Part shown: positions 7,862 through 15,588 of the stretch, in pieces | Layout of the letters: each line of letters opens with the position of its first letter | Numbering within the stretch: position 1 is the stretch's first letter | Source of the DNA: Candidatus Saccharimonadota bacterium | GTDB taxonomy: Bacteria; Eremiobacterota; Xenobia; Xenobiales; Xenobiaceae | Assembly (NCBI GenBank): GCA_004554425.1 | Contig: SFMI01000023.1 | Location: 1-19,839, forward strand | DNA length: 19,839 bases | Direction of reading: 5' to 3' | Notes under the pieces: generated by a model | The model's input: the letters and a program-made list of their open reading frames with translations, nothing else | The model's database searches: none | What the model was told of the DNA's origin: nothing | Program-made: the position numbers and the translations under genes

Positions 7862-8185
7862 TTACTTTTTCTTAATATAATTGGCAAAAACTTGTCTAAA
7901 AGTTTTCGATTGAACTAAACCGACTAAATCGAAACAGCCGCCTACGCGCTTACCGTCGATCAAAACCTGAGGAACGGTAACATGACCTTCACAATGCTTA
8001 GCCATATCGGCCCTTTCCTCAGCCAAACCATCTATTTTATGCTCGGTATATTCTATATACTCGCCATCTTCTAAAGAGGCTTCGCCCGGATCACCGTCCA
8101 AAATGTGCTTGGCACGCTGGCAATAAGGACAATGTTCCCAAGTGTAGATCTCTACGCCTTTGCCGGTAAACATAAATTTATACAC
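7862..8185 (-). CDS. Glutaredoxin (GrxC-type, dithiol CPYC)
   Basis: A 107-aa thioredoxin-fold oxidoreductase that would reduce disulfides or glutathione mixed disulfides in the cytosol. The active site is C19-P-Y-C22 within VEIYTWEHCPYCQRAK. The cis-proline loop is TVPQV (70-74) and the GSH-binding GGCFDL (82-87) follows. The family usually reads GG-x-DD-L, so the second Asp position is shifted here (CFDL). An insertion of about 12-15 residues (GDPGEASLEDGEY) follows the first helix. Start is uncertain: GTG at 8185 has AAAGG 8 nt upstream, while an in-frame ATG at 8173 would remove four residues. A GrxC identity is likely, but a glutathione partner system is not visible here. Confidence 0.88.
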   Translation of the reverse strand: MYKFMFTGKGVEIYTWEHCPYCQRAKHILDGDPGEASLEDGEYIEYTEHKIDGLAEERADMAKHCEGHVTVPQVLIDGKRVGGCFDLVGLVQSKTFRQVFANYIKKK

Positions 8186-8201
8186 GCAAGCCGCCTTTCT
8201 A

Positions 8202-8231
8202 CCCGCCCGAGCGGGGATCGACGAAATTATA
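8202..8231 (-). promoter_or_regulatory. Candidate promoter -10 and leader hairpin of the glutaredoxin gene
   Basis: TATAAT on the minus strand (8226-8231) lacks a good -35. Between it and the ribosome site lies a GC-rich hairpin, CCCGC-TCGG-GCGGG (8202-8215). The hairpin would form near the 5' end of the transcript. Confidence 0.4.
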
Positions 8232-8290
8232 CAAAGTCAACCCTTTTTCCTGCTTTGGCCGCTCTTGTCACGTTTAGCTGCTCTCTTCAC

Positions 8291-8333
8291 AAAAAAATGC
8301 TCCGTGAGCTTTTGTGCTTACGGAGCATTTTTT
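8291..8333. terminator. Strong intrinsic terminator after the GYGQ-repeat gene
   Basis: Arms 8292-8308 and 8317-8333 pair over about 17 bp with one mismatch and an 8-nt loop. A/T runs on both sides give T tails in both directions. It serves the minus-strand repeat gene. Confidence 0.92.
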
Positions 8334-8353
8334 CAGTCACCTTTTCAGTCACC
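8330..8353. repeat. 12-bp tandem duplication TTTTCAGTCACC
   Basis: Two exact copies (8330-8341 and 8342-8353) lie between the terminator stem and the TAG stop codon of the repeat gene. The outer base of the second copy is the last base of that stop codon. Confidence 0.9.
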
Positions 8354-10605
8354 TAATAGCCGGGCGGCACTACCTCTTCGTCGGTTACGTTGGCACTATT
8401 TTCAACTGGCGCGTTGGCTGAAGGTGCAGCTTCACTTTCCGGCGGCGGTACCTCTCCGTAAAGCGAAGAATTGCCCTCCACCGGAGGCACAGCGCTCATA
8501 TTGCCACTATTGCCGTTACTAGGCGCAGGTGCAGCAGCATTATTTTGAGCACTAGGCGCTTGAGTATTGGCTTCTGGCGCAGTTGCATTAGCTGGAGCAT
8601 TAGCGCCACTATCAGCGCCTTCACCTTTAGGGCTTAACGGAATATTAAAGTCACTATTGCCATTATCGCCACTATTAGCATTATCTTCAGGCATGCTTTC
8701 TACCGCCGGTTCATTAGATTCGTCGCCTTGAGGTAAGGCGCTACCGTCGGTAACTCCTTCCACAATAGCTCTCCCGTCCGGGCCCACAATATTGATTTGC
8801 GTTTGGCCGTCGGTACTGCCACCCTTATTAATTTTCAGCTTTATGCGCGGTTTGACATATTTAGTGGGGTTATCGGCAAAAGCACGCATATTTTCTTCAT
8901 TTTCAAAGACAAAAGTCGTACCATAAACCTCCAACCTATAAGGCGAATTGTTGGGCACAGCTTGCTTACTGACCGGATCTTTGGAAGTATACTCTTCCAT
9001 TAAGGCAGGCGGAATTTCGTATTGCTGCTGTTCTTTAGCTTGGGGCATATTTTCGCCTACTACAGCTTGGTGATTTTCCATAAGCAAAAATACGGCCAAT
9101 GCCAAGAACAAAATACCCGCTACCAATACCCAAGTAACCTTGGGAATGGCTCCCTCAGTCTCTTTGCGCTTATCTTTGCCCTCCGGCGGAGGCACCGTAC
9201 TGCCACCTTCTAAAACCGGAGCTTTACGAGCATATTTGGCAGACATGGCACTGCCCCACTCCGCCGAAGCGCTTTTTTCCGAGGCTGCGCTGCCACTAGC
9301 TGGCGCAGAGCCCAAGCCTGCTCCGGGCGCCGCATCCGAGCCGTCACCAAGCTCTAGAGAAAACGGCCCACTAAGCAGCGCCCGGCCGTTAGGCGAGCCG
9401 CCCGCTAAAGGCTGCCCCTGATTTGGTTGTGGTGCGCCGGGCACAGCCGACCCCGGCGTGCCAGGAGCAGGCATAAGTTGCGGGGGCTGCCCTGGGGAAG
9501 GCGGCATACCCGGACGCGGCGGCCCACCAGGAACTGCGGGCCGCTGCCCAAGCGTGGGCCTGCTGCCAAGCTCTGCGCTCGGAGCAGCGCCTTTAGGCTG
9601 CGGCTGCCCTTGGGTGGGGGCCTGGCCTATAATAGTTTGCTGCTCAGCTATTTCAGGCAAAGGTGAAGCAGCTACCTTGTTTTCCGCGCCGAGCTTAGGC
9701 GCACCTTGGGTAGGCTCGGCGCGTTTAGGTGCACGGTTGCCAGGTCCCCCAGGTGCTGGGGCAGCCGCTGACCTACGCTCAGCCTGCGCCTTAGGAGCTG
9801 CCTGCTCAGGCATAGTACCGGCAGCAACGCCACCGCCGCCAATTAGACCATCAGCTACAGCAGCAGCTTGAGCAGCCGTTTTTAGCGAAGAATTGGCGGC
9901 CACTAAATCTTGACCAAACTTAGGGCCAGCCTGTTTAAAGCTTAAATCGAGCGGCCCTTGTCCAGCCGCAGCATGAGGTCTGTTATAGTACGGTGACTGG
10001 CCATAGCCGGGAGCAAGCTGGCCATAACCGGGCGCAGGCTGACCATAGCCAGGCGCAGGCTGACCATAGCCAGGCGCAGGCTGGCCGTAACCGGGAGCAG
10101 GCTGACCATAGCCAGGCGCAGGCTGGCCGTAACCGGGAGCAGGCTGGCCGTAACCGGGAGCAGGCTGACCGTAACCGGGCGCAGGCTGACCGTAACCGGG
10201 CGCAGGCTGACCATAGCCAGGAGCAGGCTGGCCGTAACCGGGCGCCGACTGACCGTAACCGGGCGCAGGCTGGCCGTAACCGGGAGCAGGCTGGCCGTAA
10301 CCGGGAGCAGGCTGACCATAGCCAGGCGCAGGCTGGCCGTAACCGGGCGCAGGCTGACCATAGCCAGGAGCAGGCTGACCATAGCCAGGAGCAAGCTGAC
10401 CGTAACCAGGCGCAGGCTGACCATAACCTGGAGCAGGCTGACCATAACCTAGAGCAGGCTGACCATAACCTAGAGCAGGCTGGCGCTGAGTATCGTCAGC
10501 TGGCATAAACCGCGTTTTATTTAAATCAAAGCCGACGGGAATTTGTTCATCATAACGAGCATTGTTATTGTTGGCGTTGTTGTCTGTGTATTGCTCTTTA
10601 CTCAC
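8353..10605 (-). CDS. Single-span membrane protein with 23 GYGQ heptapeptide repeats and a cysteine-less YHS-like domain
   Basis: A 750-aa protein with no known function. Residues 1-42 are polar and Asn-rich. Residues 43-203 are 23 tandem heptads, mostly PAPGYGQ, with PAL, LAP and SAP variants. Residues 204 to about 470 are Pro/Ala/Gly-rich and look disordered. A single transmembrane helix spans about 490-511 (VTWVLVAGILFLALAVFLLM). It is preceded by KDKRKETE, so by the positive-inside rule the repeat tail is cytoplasmic and the C-terminus outside. Residues 543-584 match a YHS domain (DPVSKQAV...YGTTFVFENEENMRAFADNPTKYV), but both usual metal cysteines are replaced (DPV-C to DPV-S, F-C to F-E). 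The rest is a low-complexity acidic, Asn/Ala/Pro-rich tail ending in EEVVPPGY. The start is GTG at 10605 with a weak GGCAGG site. It lies 81 bp after the upstream exported-protein gene and may be co-transcribed. Confidence 0.88.
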   Translation of the reverse strand: MSKEQYTDNNANNNNARYDEQIPVGFDLNKTRFMPADDTQRQPALGYGQPALGYGQPAPGYGQPAPGYGQLAPGYGQPAPGYGQPAPGYGQPAPGYGQPAPGYGQPAPGYGQPAPGYGQSAPGYGQPAPGYGQPAPGYGQPAPGYGQPAPGYGQPAPGYGQPAPGYGQPAPGYGQPAPGYGQPAPGYGQPAPGYGQLAPGYGQSPYYNRPHAAAGQGPLDLSFKQAGPKFGQDLVAANSSLKTAAQAAAVADGLIGGGGVAAGTMPEQAAPKAQAERRSAAAPAPGGPGNRAPKRAEPTQGAPKLGAENKVAASPLPEIAEQQTIIGQAPTQGQPQPKGAAPSAELGSRPTLGQRPAVPGGPPRPGMPPSPGQPPQLMPAPGTPGSAVPGAPQPNQGQPLAGGSPNGRALLSGPFSLELGDGSDAAPGAGLGSAPASGSAASEKSASAEWGSAMSAKYARKAPVLEGGSTVPPPEGKDKRKETEGAIPKVTWVLVAGILFLALAVFLLMENHQAVVGENMPQAKEQQQYEIPPALMEEYTSKDPVSKQAVPNNSPYRLEVYGTTFVFENEENMRAFADNPTKYVKPRIKLKINKGGSTDGQTQINIVGPDGRAIVEGVTDGSALPQGDESNEPAVESMPEDNANSGDNGNSDFNIPLSPKGEGADSGANAPANATAPEANTQAPSAQNNAAAPAPSNGNSGNMSAVPPVEGNSSLYGEVPPPESEAAPSANAPVENSANVTDEEVVPPGY
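9997..10479. repeat. 23-copy 21-bp coding repeat (GYGQ heptapeptides)
   Basis: Perfect 21-bp register across 483 bp inside the repeat gene. Units differ mostly at synonymous sites. Two main types alternate: one with CCATAGCCAGG and one with CCGTAACCGGG (plus-strand reading). Three units change the first residue (LAP, SAP, LAP), and the two N-terminal units read PAL. Confidence 0.98.
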
Positions 10606-10686
10606 GCTTTTTAGCCTGCCTATTTTCTAACAAGAATTGATTTTTTCACTATTTGATAGCACGAAGGCGATCGTTTAATATCGCGA

Positions 10687-11655
10687 TTATTTTTTGCTAT
10701 TGTCAAGACAATCTTGCAAAACGACAATATTGGCATTTTCAAATTCTTTACTATTCTTTTGCAAGTTGGCGCTGCAACGATATAAACGGCTAAGCGAATC
10801 GGGACTTTTATCAGTTTCAATAATAGCTATCGCTTCGGCAAAGCGATAAAAGCTATTGAGCTCTTGGCTGTAAGCATCTTTCAATTTTTCAGTTCCAGTA
10901 GGAGCAGAATTTTGGGCACACTTCTTTTGCAAGTTTTTAACTTGAGCGGCCGTAGCAGAACTATGAGCCTTTTTACCTTGCGATACGTTATTTAGAGCCA
11001 AGGTCAATTTTTCAGCGCAGCTTAATTCTTCAAGTTGCCAATTGAGTAAATTAAGTTGGTATTGATAATAATTAAGGAGAAGCGCTCCCGACCAAGCTGT
11101 CTTTGCAAATTTTTTTTGGGCTATTTCTTTTTGCTGAGCAGCTTTCATATTTTGTACTAGCAAGCGTATAGAATTATAACGAGCTCTAAAATAACGATTT
11201 TGCGAGCGATAGACGCCAGCTTCACCACTTTGCAAAGCCAACAGATCTAAGCGTTCTATTTTGTCTCTCTTAAGCACACCGGAAGCAGCTTTAATTTGCT
11301 TAAGCTCGGAGCGCATAAGATCAGTACCACAGGCTTTTAAATTTTGGTCGGTAGGAAACTCCACCTTTAAGAAACGGCTAAAATTGACAGTAGCTGATGC
11401 ACAGATTTTTTCCAAACTCTGGGCAGCTGCAACTTGGTTTACACGACCCTGAGAAAAGTCTTTGATAACTTGGCCGCTGCGAATAACTTCATTATGCTGT
11501 TTTTTTAACAAGCGCAGTGTCTCTAAATCGGAGTTAGCCCAGCTTTTCCAATCTTTTCCACTAGGTAAAGCCCAAACGCTATTGCATAAACAAAGCAATG
11601 CCAATAAAAGGCCACCCAACATAAAAGCGGATCTTCTTCTCATTGTTGTTAACAA
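10687..11655 (-). CDS. Exported alpha-helical protein with six cysteines, function unknown
   Basis: A 322-aa protein with a clear Sec signal peptide (RRR, hydrophobic core GGLLLALLCLC, cleavage after VWA at residue 29). The mature part appears almost wholly helical and is rich in Lys, Gln, Ala and Leu. Six cysteines lie in ICASA, KACGTD, LSCAEK, KKCAQN, YRCSAN and QDCLDN. An even number in an exported protein suggests three disulfides. I recognise no family. The start could be TTG at 11655 (AAAGGG 6 nt upstream) or ATG at 11643 (longer spacing); a 12-bp palindrome overlaps the TTG. It is followed, 81 bp on and without a visible terminator, by the GYGQ-repeat gene, so the two may share an operon. 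Confidence 0.75.
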   Translation of the reverse strand: MLTTMRRRSAFMLGGLLLALLCLCNSVWALPSGKDWKSWANSDLETLRLLKKQHNEVIRSGQVIKDFSQGRVNQVAAAQSLEKICASATVNFSRFLKVEFPTDQNLKACGTDLMRSELKQIKAASGVLKRDKIERLDLLALQSGEAGVYRSQNRYFRARYNSIRLLVQNMKAAQQKEIAQKKFAKTAWSGALLLNYYQYQLNLLNWQLEELSCAEKLTLALNNVSQGKKAHSSATAAQVKNLQKKCAQNSAPTGTEKLKDAYSQELNSFYRFAEAIAIIETDKSPDSLSRLYRCSANLQKNSKEFENANIVVLQDCLDNSKK

Positions 11656-11686
11656 CCGTTGCCCTTTCCAGTTGGCATACCGCCAA
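11645..11686 (-). promoter_or_regulatory. Two palindromes at the start of the six-cysteine protein gene
   Basis: GTTGTTAACAAC (11645-11656) is a perfect 12-bp palindrome that overlaps the TTG start. TTGGC-N5-GCCAA (11672-11686) lies just upstream in the leader. Either could be an operator or a short RNA hairpin near the ribosome site. No regulator is known. Confidence 0.35.
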
Positions 11687-11731
11687 TTTATTATTTTTAT
11701 TCGCCTCTTCTCGGGAAATTTTTGTTAGTCT

Positions 11732-11775
11732 AAAAAAAAGGGCAGAACCTCTCCTCTTTAGGCAGGCTCTGCCCC
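11732..11775 (-). terminator. Intrinsic terminator of the pheS-pheT operon
   Basis: On the minus strand GGGCAGAGCCT (11764-11774) and AGGTTCTGCCC (11740-11750) form an 11-bp stem with one G-U pair, followed by eight T. It lies about 77 nt past the pheT stop. Confidence 0.9.
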
Positions 11776-11851
11776 ATTCTATTAGATTGACAAACTTATT
11801 GACTTGTTATTCATTAAAATAACTACACAAAAAGCTTAATCTCACTAAATT

Positions 11852-14218
11852 TTACTCGCGAATGCTAGCTTTAAACTCACGCTCGGCGATCTTTTGTATC
11901 TTAGTCATCAACTTAGAAATATCGTCGTCGGTAAGAGTCTTTTCCATAGATTGTAAAGTAAAGCGGAAAGCCATACTCTTGAAACCAGCAGCAATATGGG
12001 AGCCAGTGTAAACGTCGAAGCACTCAACCTTAGAGACTAAAGCGCCACCGACTTGCTTGAAGCGAGCACAAACTTCGCCGGCAGTAATGTTTTCGGCCAT
12101 TACCAAAGCCAAGTCACGCTCTACGGAAGGATAGCGAGAAGCTTTTACATACTGAGAAAGCTTCTTGGCAGCTCCCAAAGCATCGATATCGAGTTCGGCC
12201 CAAACCAGAGGCTGTTCAATATCGAGTTCTTTAGCCAAAACGGGATGAATAGCGCCAATCCAGCCTACTTCTTTTTTATCTAAGCAAACGGAAGCGCAGC
12301 AACCAGAATGAACCCAAGGCAGCTCGGCACTCTTATAGGTAAGTTCTACGCCCAAAGCAGCAGCTAAATATTCGACAATGCCTTTAACATTGAAGAAATC
12401 GGCCCCTTCGAAACTCAAAGCAATACCCATACGCATAGGCTCTTTGACGCCGTCACCATCTTTTTCGTAGACGTGGCTAATTTCAAATAAACGCAAATCG
12501 TTATTGCGCAAACACAAGTTGCGAATAACAACATTGGTCATAAAGGGGAAGAGACGGGTACGCAACACGCGCTGATCTTCGCTCAAAGGATTCATAATTT
12601 GAGCGGCGTCATCTTCAATGCGATACTTCTTCATCATATCGATACTATACAAAGAAGGAGTAATAATTTCGCTCAGACCTAAGCGCACAGCCATATCGCG
12701 GAAGAATTCTTCATTGGCGTCATTGTGGAAAACTACGCTGCCCTGGCTGACTTCAGGCACAGTATTAGGTAAATTGTCATAACCGGCATGGCGGGCGATT
12801 TCTTCCACTAAGTCAATTTCTTCGGGGATATCGATACGGAAGCTGGGCACAGTCACTTTTAAGGACTTGTCGTCGATAACTTCTACACCGAATTCCAACA
12901 ACTTGAGGATTTCGCTAATTTGCTCAATGGGGAACTCGATACCCAAAACGCGCTTAATAGTGTGTAAACGCAAAGTGATGACAGCGGGCTCGGGAGCGGC
13001 AATGCTCTTAACCACGATCTTAGGCTGTACTTGGCCAGCCAATTCACCTAACAAATAAGCGGCACGCTGACTGCCAAAAATAACGCGCTCAATATCGATG
13101 CCTTTTTCAAAACGCTTGGAAGCTTCGGTGCGCAAACCTAAGCGTAAAGAAGTACGACGTACATCACCATTATCGAAAGCAGCCGACTCCAAAAGCAATT
13201 CGGAAGTATCTTCTTCTACTTCAGTATTTAAGCCGCCCATAACGCCAGCCACACCGATACCTTTTTCGGCGTCGGCAATAACAATAGCGGTAGAAGGCAA
13301 TTTTTGCTCAGTTCCGTCCAAAGTAGTTAAGGTTTCTTCGGGCTTAGCTTTACGGACAATAATGCGTCCGCCAGCCAAGTGACGACGATCGTAAGCGTGT
13401 AAGGGTTGTCCAGTCTCCAACATTACATAGTTGGTAATATCAACTACGTTATTGATAGGACGCATGCCAGCCAACTCAAGGCGATGGGCCATCCACATGG
13501 GAGAAGGAGCAATTTTGACATTGTCAACTAAGCGAGCCATAAAGCGAGGGCAAGCTTGGTAGTCTTCAATAGTAACTAAATCTTCGCCCTCAGCATTGAT
13601 TACTTCGGGGTTGAAATCTTGCATAGTGGGAGGCAAAAGCAAAGGACGACGCAACTTAGCAGCCAATTCGCGAGCTACGCCCAAAATACTGAGCTGGTCG
13701 GCACGATTGGCGAAAGATTCGACGATCAAAACGGCTTCAATAATAGGAACAGCCTTCTGAATGGGAATGCCCACTTCGGTAGTGCTATCGAGATCTAAAA
13801 CGCCATCGACGCGCTTTTCTTCGGGAAGAAACTCAATATTGAGGCCGACCTCTTCAGCGCCACAGAACATACCTTCGGAGACGACACCGCGCAACTTACC
13901 TTTTTTAATCTTGGTACCATCGGCCAAAACAGAACCGTGCAAAGCTACGGCAGTAATCATACCCTCGTAGACATTGGTAGCGGCAGTAACAATTTGGATA
14001 GTGGAAGTTCCGATATTTACGGAGCAAACACGCAAACGCTCGGCATCAGGATGGGGCTCAATCTTCTCAATGCGGCAAGTAACCACATTGCTCACTTGAG
14101 CACCTTCGTACTCGATATTCTCTACCGGTACGCCTACGGATTGCAAAATCTCGGCTACTTCTTCGGCAGATTCATGTAATTCTACGTAATCTTTTAACCA
14201 ACAAAAAGGAACTCTCAT
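11852..14218 (-). CDS. pheT: Phenylalanyl-tRNA synthetase beta subunit
   Basis: PheT is the beta chain of the (alpha-beta)2 enzyme that charges tRNA-Phe. The 788-aa product has normal length and domain order. An N-terminal OB-fold tRNA-binding domain contains PHPDAERLRVCSVNIG (about 56-71). A B3/B4 editing region follows (MRPINNVVDITNYVMLETGQPLHAYD split over roughly 250-280). A B5 domain (RVLGIEFPIEQISEILKLL) and a catalytic-like core come next. The C-terminal FDX-ACB domain is recognisable from SRYPSVERDLALV to the end. The ATG at 14218 has GAGG 6 nt upstream. It lies 55 nt after pheS, so the two form an operon. Confidence 0.97.
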   Translation of the reverse strand: MRVPFCWLKDYVELHESAEEVAEILQSVGVPVENIEYEGAQVSNVVTCRIEKIEPHPDAERLRVCSVNIGTSTIQIVTAATNVYEGMITAVALHGSVLADGTKIKKGKLRGVVSEGMFCGAEEVGLNIEFLPEEKRVDGVLDLDSTTEVGIPIQKAVPIIEAVLIVESFANRADQLSILGVARELAAKLRRPLLLPPTMQDFNPEVINAEGEDLVTIEDYQACPRFMARLVDNVKIAPSPMWMAHRLELAGMRPINNVVDITNYVMLETGQPLHAYDRRHLAGGRIIVRKAKPEETLTTLDGTEQKLPSTAIVIADAEKGIGVAGVMGGLNTEVEEDTSELLLESAAFDNGDVRRTSLRLGLRTEASKRFEKGIDIERVIFGSQRAAYLLGELAGQVQPKIVVKSIAAPEPAVITLRLHTIKRVLGIEFPIEQISEILKLLEFGVEVIDDKSLKVTVPSFRIDIPEEIDLVEEIARHAGYDNLPNTVPEVSQGSVVFHNDANEEFFRDMAVRLGLSEIITPSLYSIDMMKKYRIEDDAAQIMNPLSEDQRVLRTRLFPFMTNVVIRNLCLRNNDLRLFEISHVYEKDGDGVKEPMRMGIALSFEGADFFNVKGIVEYLAAALGVELTYKSAELPWVHSGCCASVCLDKKEVGWIGAIHPVLAKELDIEQPLVWAELDIDALGAAKKLSQYVKASRYPSVERDLALVMAENITAGEVCARFKQVGGALVSKVECFDVYTGSHIAAGFKSMAFRFTLQSMEKTLTDDDISKLMTKIQKIAEREFKASIRE

Positions 14219-14273
14219 TTTTTTCCTCGTTTAAAAACTCTCCCCCGCCGTTATTATTTACCGATCAGCCTAG

Positions 14274-15302
14274 CTAGAACTGGCGCAAGAAACGCAAATC
14301 GTCCTCGTAGAATTGACGAATGTCGTCAATAGCGCAGCTGAGCATGGCAATACGCTCTACGCCCATGCCGAAAGCGAAACCAGTATAACGCTCGGGATCG
14401 TAACCTACGCCTTTAAGTACGCGAGGATGTACCATACCAGCGCCCATAATTTCAATCCAACCACTGTTTTTACAAACACGGCAGCCTTTACCGTCACAAA
14501 CAAAACAATCTACCATTACTTCAGCAGAAGGCTCAGTGAAGGGGAAGTAAGAGGGATTGAAACGAGCTTTGCGGCGTGAACCGAACATGCCCTTGGCAAA
14601 CAGCTCTAAAGTGCCCTTTAAATCGGAGAAAGTAACTTTTTCGTCTACTAAGAGACCTTCTACCTGATGGAACTCCCAGAAGTGAGTAGCATCGACGGCG
14701 TCGCGACGATAGCACTTACCAGGGCAAATAACACGTACAGGCGGTTCCTGTTTTTCCATAACGCGAACTTGGTTGGGAGAAGTGTGGCTGCGCATAAGCA
14801 AACCTTCACGTAAGAAGAAGGAGTCCCACATTTCGCGGCTAGGATGGTTAGCGGGAATATTCAAAGCTTCGAAGTTGTAATAATCGGTCTCAACTTCGGG
14901 GCCAGACATAACACTGTAGCCCAAGCCCTTGAAAATTTCTTTAATGCGGCGCAAAGTAGCGCTCAATAAATGGATGCGTCCGGGTTCGGCCCAACGACCG
15001 GGCAAAGTAACATCGAGACGCTCAGAATTTAATTTCTTGGCAATTTCTTCTTGATAGAGGCTCTCGCGGCGATCGGCAAAAGCTTTTTCTATAGCGGCTT
15101 TTACTTCGTTGGCAACACGACCAAATTTGGGACGTTCTTCCGCGGGAATATCTTTTACACCGCGCAGAATGGTAGTCAATTCGCCACCTTTACGGCCAAA
15201 AATTTTAGTCCAAAGCTCATCGATAGCTTGCTGATTAGAAGCTTCGTTGATCTTCTGTTCAGCTAAAGTTCTAAGCTGAGTTAACTGTTCAAGAGTAGAC
15301 AT
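14274..15302 (-). CDS. pheS: Phenylalanyl-tRNA synthetase alpha subunit
   Basis: PheS holds the catalytic class II aminoacyl-tRNA synthetase core. The 342-aa product has an N-terminal coiled-coil arm (about 1-85), then the core. FLREGLLMRSHTSPNQVR and GKCYRRDAVDATHFWEFHQ correspond to the core and motif 2. GFAFGMGVERIAML is motif 3. A zinc-type insertion, CFVCDGKGCRVCKNSGW, has four cysteines in the spacing found in many bacterial PheS proteins. The frame extends to a TTG at 15320, but the GGAG ribosome site lies inside that extension, 6 nt before the ATG at 15302, so I use the ATG. First gene of the pheS-pheT operon. Confidence 0.97.
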   Translation of the reverse strand: MSTLEQLTQLRTLAEQKINEASNQQAIDELWTKIFGRKGGELTTILRGVKDIPAEERPKFGRVANEVKAAIEKAFADRRESLYQEEIAKKLNSERLDVTLPGRWAEPGRIHLLSATLRRIKEIFKGLGYSVMSGPEVETDYYNFEALNIPANHPSREMWDSFFLREGLLMRSHTSPNQVRVMEKQEPPVRVICPGKCYRRDAVDATHFWEFHQVEGLLVDEKVTFSDLKGTLELFAKGMFGSRRKARFNPSYFPFTEPSAEVMVDCFVCDGKGCRVCKNSGWIEIMGAGMVHPRVLKGVGYDPERYTGFAFGMGVERIAMLSCAIDDIRQFYEDDLRFLRQF

Positions 15303-15588
15303 ATAAAACTCCAATACCAACTAACACTGTTTTCACAATTTTTCTCACAGCAGGTCGTCTCAGTACCGCTGCAACTAAAGACGTCCCTCTGCGGAAAGCT
15401 GCGTTCTTGCAGCTCTTTCACCAGGCTTTTTACGCCGCCATCCATAAAATTCCTGGCTTAGAGTTGTAGTCACAAAAGGGAAGAGCCGTTTTACTATTGA
15501 AGGGCGCCACCAAAAGTTGACGTTGGAAATAGGTCGTAATTTTCGGCACTTTGACATTTGTGAAAAACGTATTAAAGGAGAGTTCGGT
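15303..15588. promoter_or_regulatory. Divergent region and pheS leader with hairpins
   Basis: This 286-bp gap separates divergent pheS and the J-domain gene. A hairpin of 8 bp (15395-15402 with 15409-15416, loop GTTCTT) and a weaker stem around 15352-15387 fall in the pheS leader. I see no T-box motif and no Phe-rich leader peptide that convinces me. TTGACG (15513-15518) and TTGACA (15551-15556) face the J-domain gene, but no -10 lies at proper spacing. Confidence 0.35.

Noticed and set aside
9942..10508. Long open frames on both strands across the GYGQ array (including a 171-aa plus-strand frame)
   Set aside because: A 21-bp repeat is a multiple of three, so every frame without a stop in one unit stays open. 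Only the minus-strand frame continues into flanking protein with a membrane span and a domain.
15303..15588. T-box riboswitch or pheST leader peptide (minus-strand frame 15375-15557)
   Set aside because: No AGGGTGG-type antiterminator sequence, and the frame has only four scattered Phe with no attenuator hairpin and T-run after it.
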